Origin: Streptoalloteichus hindustanus
GTDB taxonomy: Bacteria; Actinomycetota; Actinomycetes; Mycobacteriales; Pseudonocardiaceae
Direction of reading: 5' to 3'
Assembly: GCF_900129375.1 (NCBI RefSeq)
Contig: NZ_FQVN01000002.1
Span: 248,001 to 312,000, forward strand
DNA length: 64,000 nt
The position numbers were made by a program, and so were the translations under genes. The notes beneath the pieces were generated by a model, which was given only the letters and a program-made list of their open reading frames with translations, was not told the DNA's origin and did no database searches. Below, in pieces: positions 17,804 to 26,278 of this stretch (positions within the stretch are counted from its first letter, which is position 1; each line of letters starts with the position of its first letter).

Positions 17804-18793
17804 TCACCAGCCGTCGAGCGCAGCGGTGATCTCCAGGAGCCAGATCGCGACCTCGGCGGTCTGGTCGAATCGGGTGAGGGCGGGCTGGTCGGGCAACCAC
17901 GCGCCGCTGTCGTCCTGTGTGGACAGGAGGTGGTCGGCGATGTCCGTCGCCAGGGTGGCGCAGTCCTGGTCGCCGGTCGTCCTGGCGAGGGCGGCCGCGC
18001 CCCAGGCGATCTTGTGGCTGTGGTGGCAGCTCCGCAGGTTCCCGGTGCAGCGCAGGGCGAAGTCGAGGTAGCCCCATGCCGCCTCCAGGTGGCCGGGATG
18101 GCCGGTGGCGCGGTGCAGCGCGGCCAGGAACGCCATCGGGTAGCCGACCATGAAGTAGGCCTGGTCCGGCTCGGTCGCGCTGACGACGTGGAACGCCGCC
18201 TCGGCGTCGGGGAACTCGCGCACCACCGCGCCCGCGCCGTCGCGCCGCAGGTAGAGGCCGACGTCGAGGTCGGGTTGCAGCCGGAGCGTCTCGGCGAGCC
18301 AGCGCCCCGCGCCCTCCGCCCGCTCCATGTCCTCGAAGTACAGCGACGCCAGCCCGAGGTGCGCTGTGGTGAGGGCGTCCGTTCCCATGTTGTGCGCGTG
18401 CTGCGGTCCGCGGGTGCGGAAGCCGCCCGTGGCGGGCTGGTGGAACCACCGGAGGAACCGGAAAGCCGGGTGCGCCACGTCGAACCGGCCCATCCGCTGG
18501 GCCGCGATGGTGATCCACCCGTTGGGGTAGGCCCAGAACTCCTCGAACGCCGGGTTCGCGCTCTTGGTCTCCGCCGTTGTCCGGTAGTCGTGGTCGTGGC
18601 GGCCGAACCGGCGGTGGACGTGGGAGAGCAGGCGGTTGGCCTCCGCCGGGTGCCCGGCGAGGGCGAACAGGTAGGGGGCCTTGTAGTAGCAGGCGATGTC
18701 GTCGTCGGCCTCCCGGAAGGAGCCGTCGTCCGCCAGCCGGTCGGTCAGCCACCCGACGGCGCGTCGGGCCGCTCGTTCGTAGGCGCTGCTCAC
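17804..18793 (-). CDS. Alpha/alpha-toroid protein of unknown function
   Basis: I do not recognise a characterised homologue. The 329-residue protein is helical throughout, with aromatic-rich repeats (CYYKAPYLFALAG, EFWAYPNGWITIAAQRMGR, AYFMVGYPMAFLAALH). This is typical of the (alpha/alpha)6 barrel shared by terpene cyclases, glycosidases and LanC-like proteins. Neither a DxDD nor a Cys-His zinc site is seen. His-rich spots such as HSHKIAWG and RTRGPQHAHNMG could form an active site. GTG at 18793 has GGAGGTG about 5 bases upstream and is preferred to an in-frame ATG 21 bases earlier. Divergent OsmC gene starts 161 bases away. Function: hydrolase, epimerase or non-enzymatic. Confidence 0.7.
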   Translation of the reverse strand: MSSAYERAARRAVGWLTDRLADDGSFREADDDIACYYKAPYLFALAGHPAEANRLLSHVHRRFGRHDHDYRTTAETKSANPAFEEFWAYPNGWITIAAQRMGRFDVAHPAFRFLRWFHQPATGGFRTRGPQHAHNMGTDALTTAHLGLASLYFEDMERAEGAGRWLAETLRLQPDLDVGLYLRRDGAGAVVREFPDAEAAFHVVSATEPDQAYFMVGYPMAFLAALHRATGHPGHLEAAWGYLDFALRCTGNLRSCHHSHKIAWGAAALARTTGDQDCATLATDIADHLLSTQDDSGAWLPDQPALTRFDQTAEVAIWLLEITAALDGW

Positions 18794-18954
18794 GGTGGCA
18801 CCTCCGGCAGGCAACGTACCGCGCCCGCCACCCCGTCGCCCACCCCGTGTCCCGGACCGGCCGGTCGTCGGTTCGGGTGGTGTGCCGGGGTCCGGGTGGC
18901 AGGGCGTGCCGAACCGTCCGACAGTCCGTACGAACGCCGGCGGGGAGGGAACCG

Positions 18955-19392
18955 ATGACGATCCGCACCGCGCACACCGTGTGGGAAGGCGGGCTCCAGG
19001 ACGGCTCGGGCACGGTGTCGTTCGACTCGTCGGGGATCGGGTCGCACGAGGTCACCTGGCCCTCGCGGGCGAACGAGCCGGAGGGCCGGACCAGCCCCGA
19101 GGAGCTCCTCGCCGCCGCGCACTCCGCCTGCTACTCCATGGCGCTGGCCCACGAGCTCGGTGGCAGGGGAGTGCGGCTGGAGTCGGTGGAGACCCGCGCG
19201 GAGGTCACCTTCGTGCCCGGGCAGGGCATCACCGGGATCGAGCTGCGGGCGCGGGCGTCGGTGCCGGGGATGAGCACGCAGGACTTCGCCGCGGCCGCCG
19301 AGACGGCCGAGAAGAACTGCCCGGTGAGCCAGGCGCTGGCCGGCACGACGATCAGGTTGCGGGCGGAGCTGGTCTCCGGCGGCACCCCCTGA
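18955..19392 (+). CDS. OsmC/Ohr-family peroxiredoxin
   Basis: The 145-residue protein has the two redox cysteines of the family in the right contexts: HSACYSMAL near residue 61 and EKNCPVSQAL near 125. OsmC-type enzymes reduce organic hydroperoxides in the cytoplasm with dithiol help. The ATG at 18955 follows GGGGAGGGA at 5 bases. Length equals the family norm. OsmC subgroup (rather than Ohr) is suggested by the N-terminal TAHTVWEGGLQDGSGTV pattern. Confidence 0.9.
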   Translation: MTIRTAHTVWEGGLQDGSGTVSFDSSGIGSHEVTWPSRANEPEGRTSPEELLAAAHSACYSMALAHELGGRGVRLESVETRAEVTFVPGQGITGIELRARASVPGMSTQDFAAAAETAEKNCPVSQALAGTTIRLRAELVSGGTP

Positions 19393-19436
19393 CCCCCTGA
19401 CCCCCGGGGCCCGGGGGCCCGGTGCGGTGAAAAAGG

Positions 19437-19958
19437 GTGGCCCGCGACGGGGTTCGCGGGCACGGTGTCCCGGTGGAGATCCGCGACGCGCTGCCCGGCG
19501 ACTGGCCCGCCATCTGGCCCTTCCTCCGTGAGATCGTCGCCGCCGGCGAGACGTACAGCTGGCCCCGGGACGTCGGTGAGGACCAGGCCCGCGCGATGTG
19601 GATGCCCGAGCCGCCGGGCCGCACGGTGGTGGCTGTCGACGACGGCGTTGTGCTCGGCTCGGCCAAGATGGGGCCGAACCACATGGGGCCCGCGGCGCAC
19701 ATCGCCACCGCGAGCTTCATGGTGGCGCCCGAGCACGCTGGCCGGGGTGTCGGCAGGGCGTTGGGGGAGTACGTCCTGGACCGGGCGCGGGCCGAGGGTT
19801 ACCGGGCGATGCAGTTCAACGCCGTCGTGGAGACCAACACCCGGGCGGTCGGGCTGTGGCGCTCGCTGGGGTTCGAGGTCCTGGGAACCCTGCCGGAGGG
19901 CTTCCACCACCCGGTGCACGGTTACGTCGGGCTCCACATCATGCACCGCCGGCTCTGA
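19437..19958 (+). CDS. GNAT family N-acetyltransferase
   Basis: A single-domain acetyltransferase. The acetyl-CoA motif A reads VAPEHAGRGVGRALGEYVLD, and motif B follows with NTRAVGLWRSLGFEVLGTLP. The ending GFHHPVHGYVGLHIMHRRL is typical of the phosphinothricin/L-amino-acid acetyltransferase-like branch. The fold begins at VEIRDALPGDW, so GTG 19473 is an alternative start; GTG 19437 has an AAAAAGG upstream. It lies 44 bases after OsmC and could share its transcript. Substrate unknown. Confidence 0.85.
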   Translation: MARDGVRGHGVPVEIRDALPGDWPAIWPFLREIVAAGETYSWPRDVGEDQARAMWMPEPPGRTVVAVDDGVVLGSAKMGPNHMGPAAHIATASFMVAPEHAGRGVGRALGEYVLDRARAEGYRAMQFNAVVETNTRAVGLWRSLGFEVLGTLPEGFHHPVHGYVGLHIMHRRL

Positions 19959-19986
19959 CCCGCGGGCCGTTCCCGCTGTCGCGCGG

Positions 19987-21321
19987 CTACGGCGACGGAA
20001 GCGTTCGTGTTTCCCCTCCCCTGATGTCCGGCTCTTCGGCGTCGGTTTCTCCTGCGGTGTCAGCGACGTTGTCGGGTGCGTTCTCGGGCTGCCGCACGAG
20101 CCAGCGGGCGGCGGCGCGGAGCGCGACCAACAGGGGTAGCGACCCGTCTTCCCGGAGTTGGGGCGGCAGGCTGCTCGCCGCGAGCAGGTCCACCCCGGCC
20201 CCAAGCTCCCGGCCGAGGGCGCGCAGGTCCACCGGGACGGTGAGCAGCCCCGAGCTGTAGAGCCGCTCGTCGGAGGCCAGGCGGCGTCCCGCGAGGTCGG
20301 CGGCGGCCACGGTGAGCCGGGTGAGGGCGAAGAACTCGGGCTTGGCGCCGCGTTCCATCCACCGCGCGAACCCCACCACCCTCGTGTCCGCGATCTCGTC
20401 GGCCCGCAGGCCCGTCTCCTCGCACAGCTCGCGTTCCATGCCGACGCGCAGCACGTCCTGCAGGGCGCCGCCGGCGTCGGTCACCGCGTCGCCGAGGTCC
20501 CGGGGCTCCAGCGACCCGCTGCCGGACGGGGCGAGCAGCAACGCGCTGGCGATGTTGCGGTCGGACTGGCGGACGAGCACGAGGACGCCGTCGGTGGTGA
20601 CCGCGACCGTGGAGATGCCGACGACGTCGGCGAGTTCGCTCTCCGCGAGGGTGCGCAGCCGGCCGCCCGCGTCGGTGAGCAACCGCCGGCGGGGGTCGAA
20701 CTCCTCGCCGGTCTCCCGGTGCGTGATGCGCAACGAGCACATCTCGTTGGAGCACTGAGCGTCGAAGAACCGCGCCCGGTGCAACGTCACCGGAGAACCC
20801 GCGCCCCGAGCGCGGGGAAGCGGGTCGCCGCGCATGCCCACGACCTGTCCGTTGAACACCAGGCGACCGCGGTTGCGCACCGGGAGCACGTACGGCGCGC
20901 TCGCCTTGAGCTGGCGGGGCAGCCGGTACGGCTGCTCGTCGACCTCGACCGGCAGCGCCCGCGCGGCGAGGTCCTGGTCGATCTCGTCGCTGACCAGGGC
21001 GGTGCCCCGGTTGGGGATGTGCAGGTACGCCGCGTTCGGGTAGGCGGTGGGCGGCGGGATGTCCGCCACCGGGAACGGCGCGGCGATCAACGAGAAGTCG
21101 TAGGCCGACCACCGCCGCCGGAGCAGGCGGAAGTCGCGGACGAAGGTGACCGACCCGAGGCCGAGCGCGATCACCGAGAGCACGATCCCCACGGCGCTGG
21201 GCAGGATCGTCACCGCGCCGAGCAGCACGCCGACGCCGGAGAGCACGACCGGCCACTCGTGGGCCAGCAGGAATCCGAGGTAGTCGGCCCTGGCCCTGGC
21301 GAGGCGGCTGAGTTTGCCCAC
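19987..21321 (-). CDS. Membrane-anchored protein with C-terminal Nudix domain
   Basis: A 444-residue protein. Residues about 15-65 hold two hydrophobic segments (VVLSGVGVLLGAVTILP and VGIVLSVIALGLGSVTF). A central region of about 200 residues is poorly conserved but contains two Cys (QCSNEMCSLRI). The C-terminal domain has a Nudix box, GMERELCEETGL, near residue 295, preceded by a Gly-containing lead. Nudix enzymes hydrolyse nucleoside diphosphate derivatives; the substrate here is unknown. GTG at 21321 is chosen because GGAAGGGG lies just upstream, and the frame, although open for kilobases leftwards in this G+C-rich DNA, loses all protein character before it. It is convergent with the GNAT gene. 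Confidence 0.75.
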   Translation of the reverse strand: MGKLSRLARARADYLGFLLAHEWPVVLSGVGVLLGAVTILPSAVGIVLSVIALGLGSVTFVRDFRLLRRRWSAYDFSLIAAPFPVADIPPPTAYPNAAYLHIPNRGTALVSDEIDQDLAARALPVEVDEQPYRLPRQLKASAPYVLPVRNRGRLVFNGQVVGMRGDPLPRARGAGSPVTLHRARFFDAQCSNEMCSLRITHRETGEEFDPRRRLLTDAGGRLRTLAESELADVVGISTVAVTTDGVLVLVRQSDRNIASALLLAPSGSGSLEPRDLGDAVTDAGGALQDVLRVGMERELCEETGLRADEIADTRVVGFARWMERGAKPEFFALTRLTVAAADLAGRRLASDERLYSSGLLTVPVDLRALGRELGAGVDLLAASSLPPQLREDGSLPLLVALRAAARWLVRQPENAPDNVADTAGETDAEEPDIRGGETRTLPSP

Positions 21322-21985
21322 GGCGACCCCTTCCCGGCTGGTGATCAACCGGATTCTGCCCTGCTGTTCGTCGCCGGCGGGCGATATCGGAACGATTTCC
21401 GCTCTGTCGTCCTTCTGTCCACCGCCGGCGAACACGTCCGCCGTTCCGCCAGCGTGTCGGGGTTCGGTGGATCGTTCCAGCGCCGGCCGGCGCGGGGCGC
21501 GCCCGGGCCCGGCGGGAGCGCGGTTGCCGACCCGGCAACCGAAAGTCCCTGGTCCATCGTGGACGATCGCGCCGGGTTCGCCGCCGGTTTCCCCCGGCGA
21601 GCGGGGGATCGACGGCCGCACACGCTGTTCCCGGCGGGGCGCCCCGTGGTGGGCCGTGCCACGAAGCGCGCTCCGGCATGGCGTCTCGCCACCCGCAGGG
21701 GGTAGGGTCGGTGGTGTCACCCGGAAACAGGCGCGACGGTGGTCGTTCATCCTGGCGCCGCCGCCCGTGCCCTTTTTCGGGGGAATTCCATGAGTCGGGG
21801 AATTGTTCGTCCGTGGAGAGTGCGATGGCGCCCGGTCGTCGTCTCCATCCGCCTCGACCTCGGGGTGATAACCCGAACGGGGTAGTCTGTCGCGCGATCG
21901 GCCCATCCGGCCCGATGACCGCGCCGCGGTTGCCCATGATGACCTCGTGCTACCGGTGAACCGGACCTGGGAGGATGACCCGCAC
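21322..21985. other. Gene-free interval
   Basis: Between two diverging genes. Long frames here are low-complexity Arg/Pro/Gly products of G+C bias. I see no conserved protein. It holds a perfect copy of the dispersed palindrome (21552-21564) and must carry promoters for both neighbours; no clear -10/-35 pair was found. Confidence 0.5.
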
Positions 21986-22408
21986 GTGCCCACCACTCCG
22001 GACATCGTCGACCAATGGCTGGCCCTGCCCAGGGAGGCCCTGGTCGACCAGGTGCGCCAGATCGTCAAGCGCAACGACGCCCACTCCCTGCGGATCTTCG
22101 CCGCCGTCCGCCGTGACGCCGTGCTGTCGGCGCGGGTGCGTGGCGCGCTCTCCGTCGTGCTCGCCGAGGCCAGGGGCACGCGCGACGAGGTGATGTGGGC
22201 GATGTGGGTCGGCAAGGCCAGGAGGGCGCTCGACGCCACCGACGCCCACCGCGACGAGGCGGCGGCCCCGTCGGCGTCGTCGGCGGTCGCCGAGTCCGCC
22301 GAGGAGGAGGCGCCGCGGGAGCTGCGCCTCCAGCGGGAACCGAGGAGCCAGCAGGCGCCGGCGGCCTCGTCGGTTCCTCCCGTGATCTTCCGGGCGCCCG
22401 GCCAGTAG
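21986..22408 (+). CDS. Small hypothetical protein, helical N-terminal domain
   Basis: About 140 residues, not recognised. The first 75 residues (PDIVDQWLALPREALVDQV, then VRRDAVLSARVRGALSVVL) look like a compact helical domain. The rest is Ala/Ser/Glu-rich and likely disordered, ending PPVIFRAPGQ. GGGAGG at 21969-21974 supports the GTG at 21986; an in-frame GTG at 21947 lacks a ribosome site. Third-position G/C bias supports coding. The next gene in the same direction begins 116 bases later. Confidence 0.6.
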   Translation: MPTTPDIVDQWLALPREALVDQVRQIVKRNDAHSLRIFAAVRRDAVLSARVRGALSVVLAEARGTRDEVMWAMWVGKARRALDATDAHRDEAAAPSASSAVAESAEEEAPRELRLQREPRSQQAPAASSVPPVIFRAPGQ

Positions 22409-22524
22409 GCCGGCCGCGGCAGGGACGCCGCGAGTTCGTCCACTGTGGTCACTCCTGGTGTCCACAGAGGACGTCCAAGGTGGACCGGTCGGCGGGTGCT
22501 GGCAGGACGACGGGGAGGCCGCCG

Positions 22525-23529
22525 GTGACGCGCACGGACGTCTCGCTGGAGTTCGTCAGCGATCCCGGGGCCGAGGCCGGCCTCGTGCGGGAACTCCTCG
22601 TCGTGCTGGGGCAGCCCCCGCCGGACGAGGTCGGCGACGACGACTGGCCGAACCCCGTTGGACTCGTGGTCGCCAGGGGAGAGGGCCGACTTCTCGGCTG
22701 GGCCAGGGTCTCCGCCCACGAGGAGGACGAGTCGGCGGCCACGGCCGACCTGCTGCTCGTCGCCAGGGAGGCGCGGCCCCTCGGGGCGACGGTCCACTCC
22801 GGACACGACGTCGACGAGTCCGCGGTCGTCGTCCGACTGCTGGCCGGTGCGGCGGAACAGGCCGCGGGCGCGGGGTTCGCCGCCCTGGAGTGGAGCGGGG
22901 TCGACGACACGCCGGAGGGTCCGGCGGCGAGCGAGCTGGGCGCCACCGTGCGGGCGGAGGTCGGGCGCCACTGGGGCACGCGTCAGCTCAACGCCTGGCC
23001 GGCTCCGGACGGCCTGCCCGCCGTCGAGGTTCGCCGGACGCGTGAGCCGGTGCCGGAGGACCTGCTCCCGGAGTACGCCCGGCTCTACCACGACGCCACC
23101 GGGGTGGAGTGGGACGTCGAGGACGTCGCCGAGTACCTGGCCGACGACCGGTACCCGGTGCTGACGCTGGACCTGTTGGGCTCTGTCTCTGACCCCCCTG
23201 TCTCTGAGCACCCTGTCGCCGAACACCCTGTTCTCCAAGACCCTGTCCCCGGACACCCTCGGGGCGCCCTCGTCGCCCAGCTCATCGCCGCGGTCGCCGA
23301 CCACACGGCCCTGGTCGAGAAGGTCGTGCACCGCGACGCGCCCGCGGCCGACCTGGCGGCCCTGCTCGCCGAGCTGGTCGTCCACCTCCGCCGGGAGCAC
23401 CCCGGCGTCACCGAGCTGTCGGTTCGCGAACTCGACGACGAGACGGTCGGCCACGCCTCGTCCCTGGCTGGACTGCATGTCATCTCCCGTTGGCTCACCT
23501 GGCGGATGGAGCTCGTGGCCGACCGCTGA
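22525..23529 (+). CDS. GNAT-like acetyltransferase family protein with repeat insertion
   Basis: A 334-residue protein with weak similarity to two-lobed GNAT proteins. An N-terminal lobe includes VGLVVARGEGRLLGWARVSA and RPLGATVHSGHDVDESAVV. After about residue 170 (VPEDLLPEYARLYHDATGVEW) a second lobe ends with ELDDETVGHASSLAGLHVI. This second part resembles GNATs of the type found near antibiotic-resistance loci. The canonical Q/RxxGxG/A motif is not obvious, so activity is uncertain. GTG 22525 has GGGGAGG 6 bases upstream. Between the strands of the second lobe (residues 223-245) a pentapeptide repeat of the form x-H/D-P-V-x is inserted, encoded by a 15-bp repeat. It converges on the next gene with a 2-base gap. 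Confidence 0.65.
   Translation: MTRTDVSLEFVSDPGAEAGLVRELLVVLGQPPPDEVGDDDWPNPVGLVVARGEGRLLGWARVSAHEEDESAATADLLLVAREARPLGATVHSGHDVDESAVVVRLLAGAAEQAAGAGFAALEWSGVDDTPEGPAASELGATVRAEVGRHWGTRQLNAWPAPDGLPAVEVRRTREPVPEDLLPEYARLYHDATGVEWDVEDVAEYLADDRYPVLTLDLLGSVSDPPVSEHPVAEHPVLQDPVPGHPRGALVAQLIAAVADHTALVEKVVHRDAPAADLAALLAELVVHLRREHPGVTELSVRELDDETVGHASSLAGLHVISRWLTWRMELVADR
23191..23259 (+). repeat. 15-bp in-frame tandem repeat
   Basis: Four full units and a partial one (unit starts 23191, 23206, 23221, 23236, 23251) share the core CACCCTGT. They encode repeats such as EHPVA, EHPVL and QDPVP. Unit length is a multiple of three, so copy number can change without breaking the gene. Confidence 0.8.
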
Positions 23530-23531
23530 CG

Positions 23532-24668
23532 TCAGGACGGTTGGGTGGTCGCCGGGCAGTAGGCCGCGGCGAAGATGTTGATCACGGCTTCCGCCGGCGG
23601 TTTCCCGCGGTAGGGGTTGAAGGACAGGGTGGCCTGGCGGCCGTCGGCGGCGCGGGTGGCGTAGGTGAGGTAGCCGAGGAGTTCTCCCCCGTGCCCGAAC
23701 ACGCTGCGGCCGCAGGGCAGGTCGAACTGCTGGAGTCCCAGGCCGTAGCGGAAGGTCGTCCCGGTCTCGACCGTCTGCCGCATGGCCGCGAGGGAGGCCG
23801 GGCTGGTCAGCCGACCGCCGAGCAGGGCGTCGAAGAAGCGGTTGAGATCGGCGGTCGTGGAGATCATCTCCCCGGCGGCCCAGGTGAGCGAGACGTTCAT
23901 CTCGGTGGCGTCGACGTCCCGCCCGTCCACCAGGGCGTAGCCGTGGGCGTGCGGCTCCGGGACACGCGGACTGGCGCCGGGCACCGAGGTGTGGTGCAGC
24001 CGCAGGGGCCGCAGGATGCGGCGCTCGACCTCCGAGCCGTACGGACGGCCGGTGAGGCGTTCGACGAGCAGACCGGCCACGACGTAGTTCGTGTTGGAGT
24101 AGTGCCAGCCCGTGCCGGGTGGGAAGTACAGCTCGCGCGCGGCGGCGACGGCGAGCAGATTCTTGGGGTGGTGGGTGCGGAACCTGGCGTCGCCGCGCCA
24201 CCGGTTGACGGACAGGTCGCGTTCGTGCGCGTAGTCGTAGAGGCCGCTGGTGTGGTTGAGGACCTGCCGCACGGTGATCACGTCGCCGTGCGGCACCTCG
24301 CCGGGCAGGTGCCGGTCGAGGGGGTCGTCCAGGGCGAGCCGGCCCTCGTCGACGAGCTGGAGGAGCACGGTGGCCACGAAGGTCTTGGTGATGCTGCCGA
24401 TGCGGAAGTGGCCGTGGGGATTCGCGCGCCGGCCGGAGGCGAGGTCGCGGACCCCGGCGCTGCCGGACCAGGCCCGGTGGCCGTCCTGGACGCGGAGCAG
24501 GGCGGCGGTGGCCGCTCCCGTGGCGACCAGGTCGTCCAGCCGCCGTTGGAGTTCCGCCCCCGGTGGTCGGGAGGGAGCCGCGGCCAGCGCCTGACCGCCC
24601 GGGGCGAGCAGTGTGAGCGCTGTGAGCGCGGTCAGGAGGAGCGGGATCAGCGTTTTTCGTTTGGCCAT
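23532..24668 (-). CDS. Secreted serine hydrolase, beta-lactamase/D-Ala-D-Ala carboxypeptidase fold
   Basis: The 378-residue protein begins with a Sec signal peptide (MAKRK, then a Leu/Ala-rich core, cleavage near AAAAPS). The three active-site motifs of the class C beta-lactamase family are present and well spaced: SITK (Ser92-Lys95), YSN (190-192) and HGG (326-328). Streptomyces R61-type DD-carboxypeptidases share them. It acts outside the membrane on peptidoglycan-like or ester/amide substrates. Beta-lactamase activity cannot be predicted. Convergent with the GNAT-like gene; 243 bases separate it from the small secreted gene. Confidence 0.88.
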   Translation of the reverse strand: MAKRKTLIPLLLTALTALTLLAPGGQALAAAPSRPPGAELQRRLDDLVATGAATAALLRVQDGHRAWSGSAGVRDLASGRRANPHGHFRIGSITKTFVATVLLQLVDEGRLALDDPLDRHLPGEVPHGDVITVRQVLNHTSGLYDYAHERDLSVNRWRGDARFRTHHPKNLLAVAAARELYFPPGTGWHYSNTNYVVAGLLVERLTGRPYGSEVERRILRPLRLHHTSVPGASPRVPEPHAHGYALVDGRDVDATEMNVSLTWAAGEMISTTADLNRFFDALLGGRLTSPASLAAMRQTVETGTTFRYGLGLQQFDLPCGRSVFGHGGELLGYLTYATRAADGRQATLSFNPYRGKPPAEAVINIFAAAYCPATTQPS

Positions 24669-24911
24669 GCGGAAAAAGGTAGAAGCGCGGGTCGGTCACG
24701 ACCACGAGGTGAACCGCAGACCTGACCTGTTGTGTTCCCCAGGTGCGACCCTGTGGAAAACCGCAGTCGGGACGGGCCGGTCTGGCCGCCGTGGGGGGCC
24801 TGTGGCGGCCGGACCGGCGTGCGTCGTCGGATCACGGGTGGGGCGCGCGGCGGGACAGGGGGAACGGGCGGAACCCGTTCCCCCCGATTCACCGCACGCG
24901 TTCCTTCTCGT

Positions 24912-25259
24912 TCAGGAGCAGACGGCGACGACGCAGACCTTGACGTCGTCGACCGTGATGTCGATCGACGGGTTGAACGAGCGGTAGACGTCGACGACCA
25001 CCAGCTTGATGGCCTCGACGTCGACGTCGATGTCGTTGAGGCTGTCCTCCAGCACGGAGAGCTCGGCGTCGGTCAGCGTGCGGTTCCCCTCGATCTCGAT
25101 CTTCACGGGGACCACCGTGTCGGTGTCGTTGCAGGTCACGACGTTGGCCACGCCGTTGGCGCACTGGTGGCCGCCGCTCGCCTGGGCGGCGCCGGCGCCA
25201 CCCAGCAGCAGGGCCGTGGCGAGGCCGGTGATCATGGCGAGCGAGACGGTCCGCTTCAT
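24912..25259 (-). CDS. Small secreted cysteine-containing protein, unknown function
   Basis: A 115-residue protein with a clear signal peptide (MKRTVSLAMITGLATALLL, cleavage near AQASGG). The mature part is about 87 residues, acidic, beta-rich and has four cysteines in pairs: HQC and VVTC near the start, VKVC and VAVCS at the very end. Two disulfides are likely. The central part has an ELSVLEDSLNDIDVDVEAI helix. I do not recognise the family. An AGGAGT ribosome site precedes the ATG. Confidence 0.75.
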   Translation of the reverse strand: MKRTVSLAMITGLATALLLGGAGAAQASGGHQCANGVANVVTCNDTDTVVPVKIEIEGNRTLTDAELSVLEDSLNDIDVDVEAIKLVVVDVYRSFNPSIDITVDDVKVCVVAVCS

Positions 25260-26278
25260 CACGTGACTCCTGTCCTCGGGTGTTCTTCCTGATCGGCGCC
25301 GGAGGAAATCGACGGTCAACTCGTCGTGGCGCCCATTCCATGGAACCTGACGATTTCCGTGCCCGGCCACGTCCGCGTCCGGAAACACTCGGAAAGACGC
25401 GTCCCGTTGTTCCTCGCGGGTGACCGAAATGAATTCACGTTTTCGGCCCCATTGACCGGGAAGTCCCGCCGTAGCCCGGGTGATCAGGATCGATGCTTTG
25501 GCGAGAATCGCTGGCCACGCTGGTCAAGCGGCCGGGAGGCGGTACGCGTTGCTCCCTCCGGCCGTCGTTCGGACGGCGGGTTTGAAGCTCGGACGCAGCA
25601 GTGGCGCGGACGCGGGCATGACGCCCCGTGAGAGGAGGACGCGACGGGCGGTCAGACCCAGGAGGGCGGGAGGCTCTCCCGGCTCGCCGACCGCGGCGCG
25701 GGGTCGAGACATGTCCTACCGCCACCGCGGGTGTCGGCGTCGGCTTCGGCCGGCCGCCGGGGTCTGGCCAACAGCGACGCGAACACGTGCTCGGTGACGG
25801 CCGGGCCGCCCGCCACGACCAGCCGGGGTTGGCGGAGCCGCGAGAGCGCGGCCGCTCCGAGGTCCTGGTGCGACGCTCGATCCGGGCGTCAGGGTCGCCG
25901 GAACGACGCGCGGGTCGAGGAGGAGCAGAGCAGCCGGTCGCGAATGCCTCCCGGTCACGCCAACCCCTTTCCCCGCCATTGTCGAAGTCGTTTCTCGACA
26001 ACGATGCGCGCGCCTCGCGCGGCGGCGGGCCACGCCTCGGGGAAGTCCGGTTTCACCCGAGAGAGGCGAGCCCGAGCGACGGGCCCACGCGCTCGCCGCC
26101 GCCGGTTCTCGTCGGACAGGTGGCGCGGTCACCGCCCCGTCCCCGTCTACTGAGGACGCGGGCTCACCTTGCGCGACGCCGCCGCCGGCATCGGAACCGG
26201 TACGGTCGGCTCACCGAGCGTGATCAGGCACACGTTGGCACGTCCGGCCGTCGGTGATGCTGGCTACCATCTCGCGGC
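25260..26278. other. 1-kb gene-free interval
   Basis: No frame on either strand looks like a protein; the longer ones are Arg/Pro/Gly-rich artefacts. A promoter for the minus-strand secreted protein should lie near 25300. At the right end, TACCAT at 26265-26270 could be a -10 whose start point would coincide with the mutA ATG. No decayed gene was recognisable. Confidence 0.5.

Noticed and set aside
19393-19436. G/C-only hairpin between OsmC and the GNAT gene as a terminator
   Set aside because: The sequence is a homopolymer-like CCCC/GGGG run that can pair in many ways; it is not distinctive enough.
21322-24705. Extension of the Nudix gene to a 1572-residue protein
   Set aside because: Upstream of 21321 the frame is antisense to other genes and has no protein character; a ribosome site marks the real start.
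25628-26257. Possible 209-codon gene before mutA
   Set aside because: Arg/Gly/Ser-rich, no motif, no ribosome site; overlapping frames are equally open.
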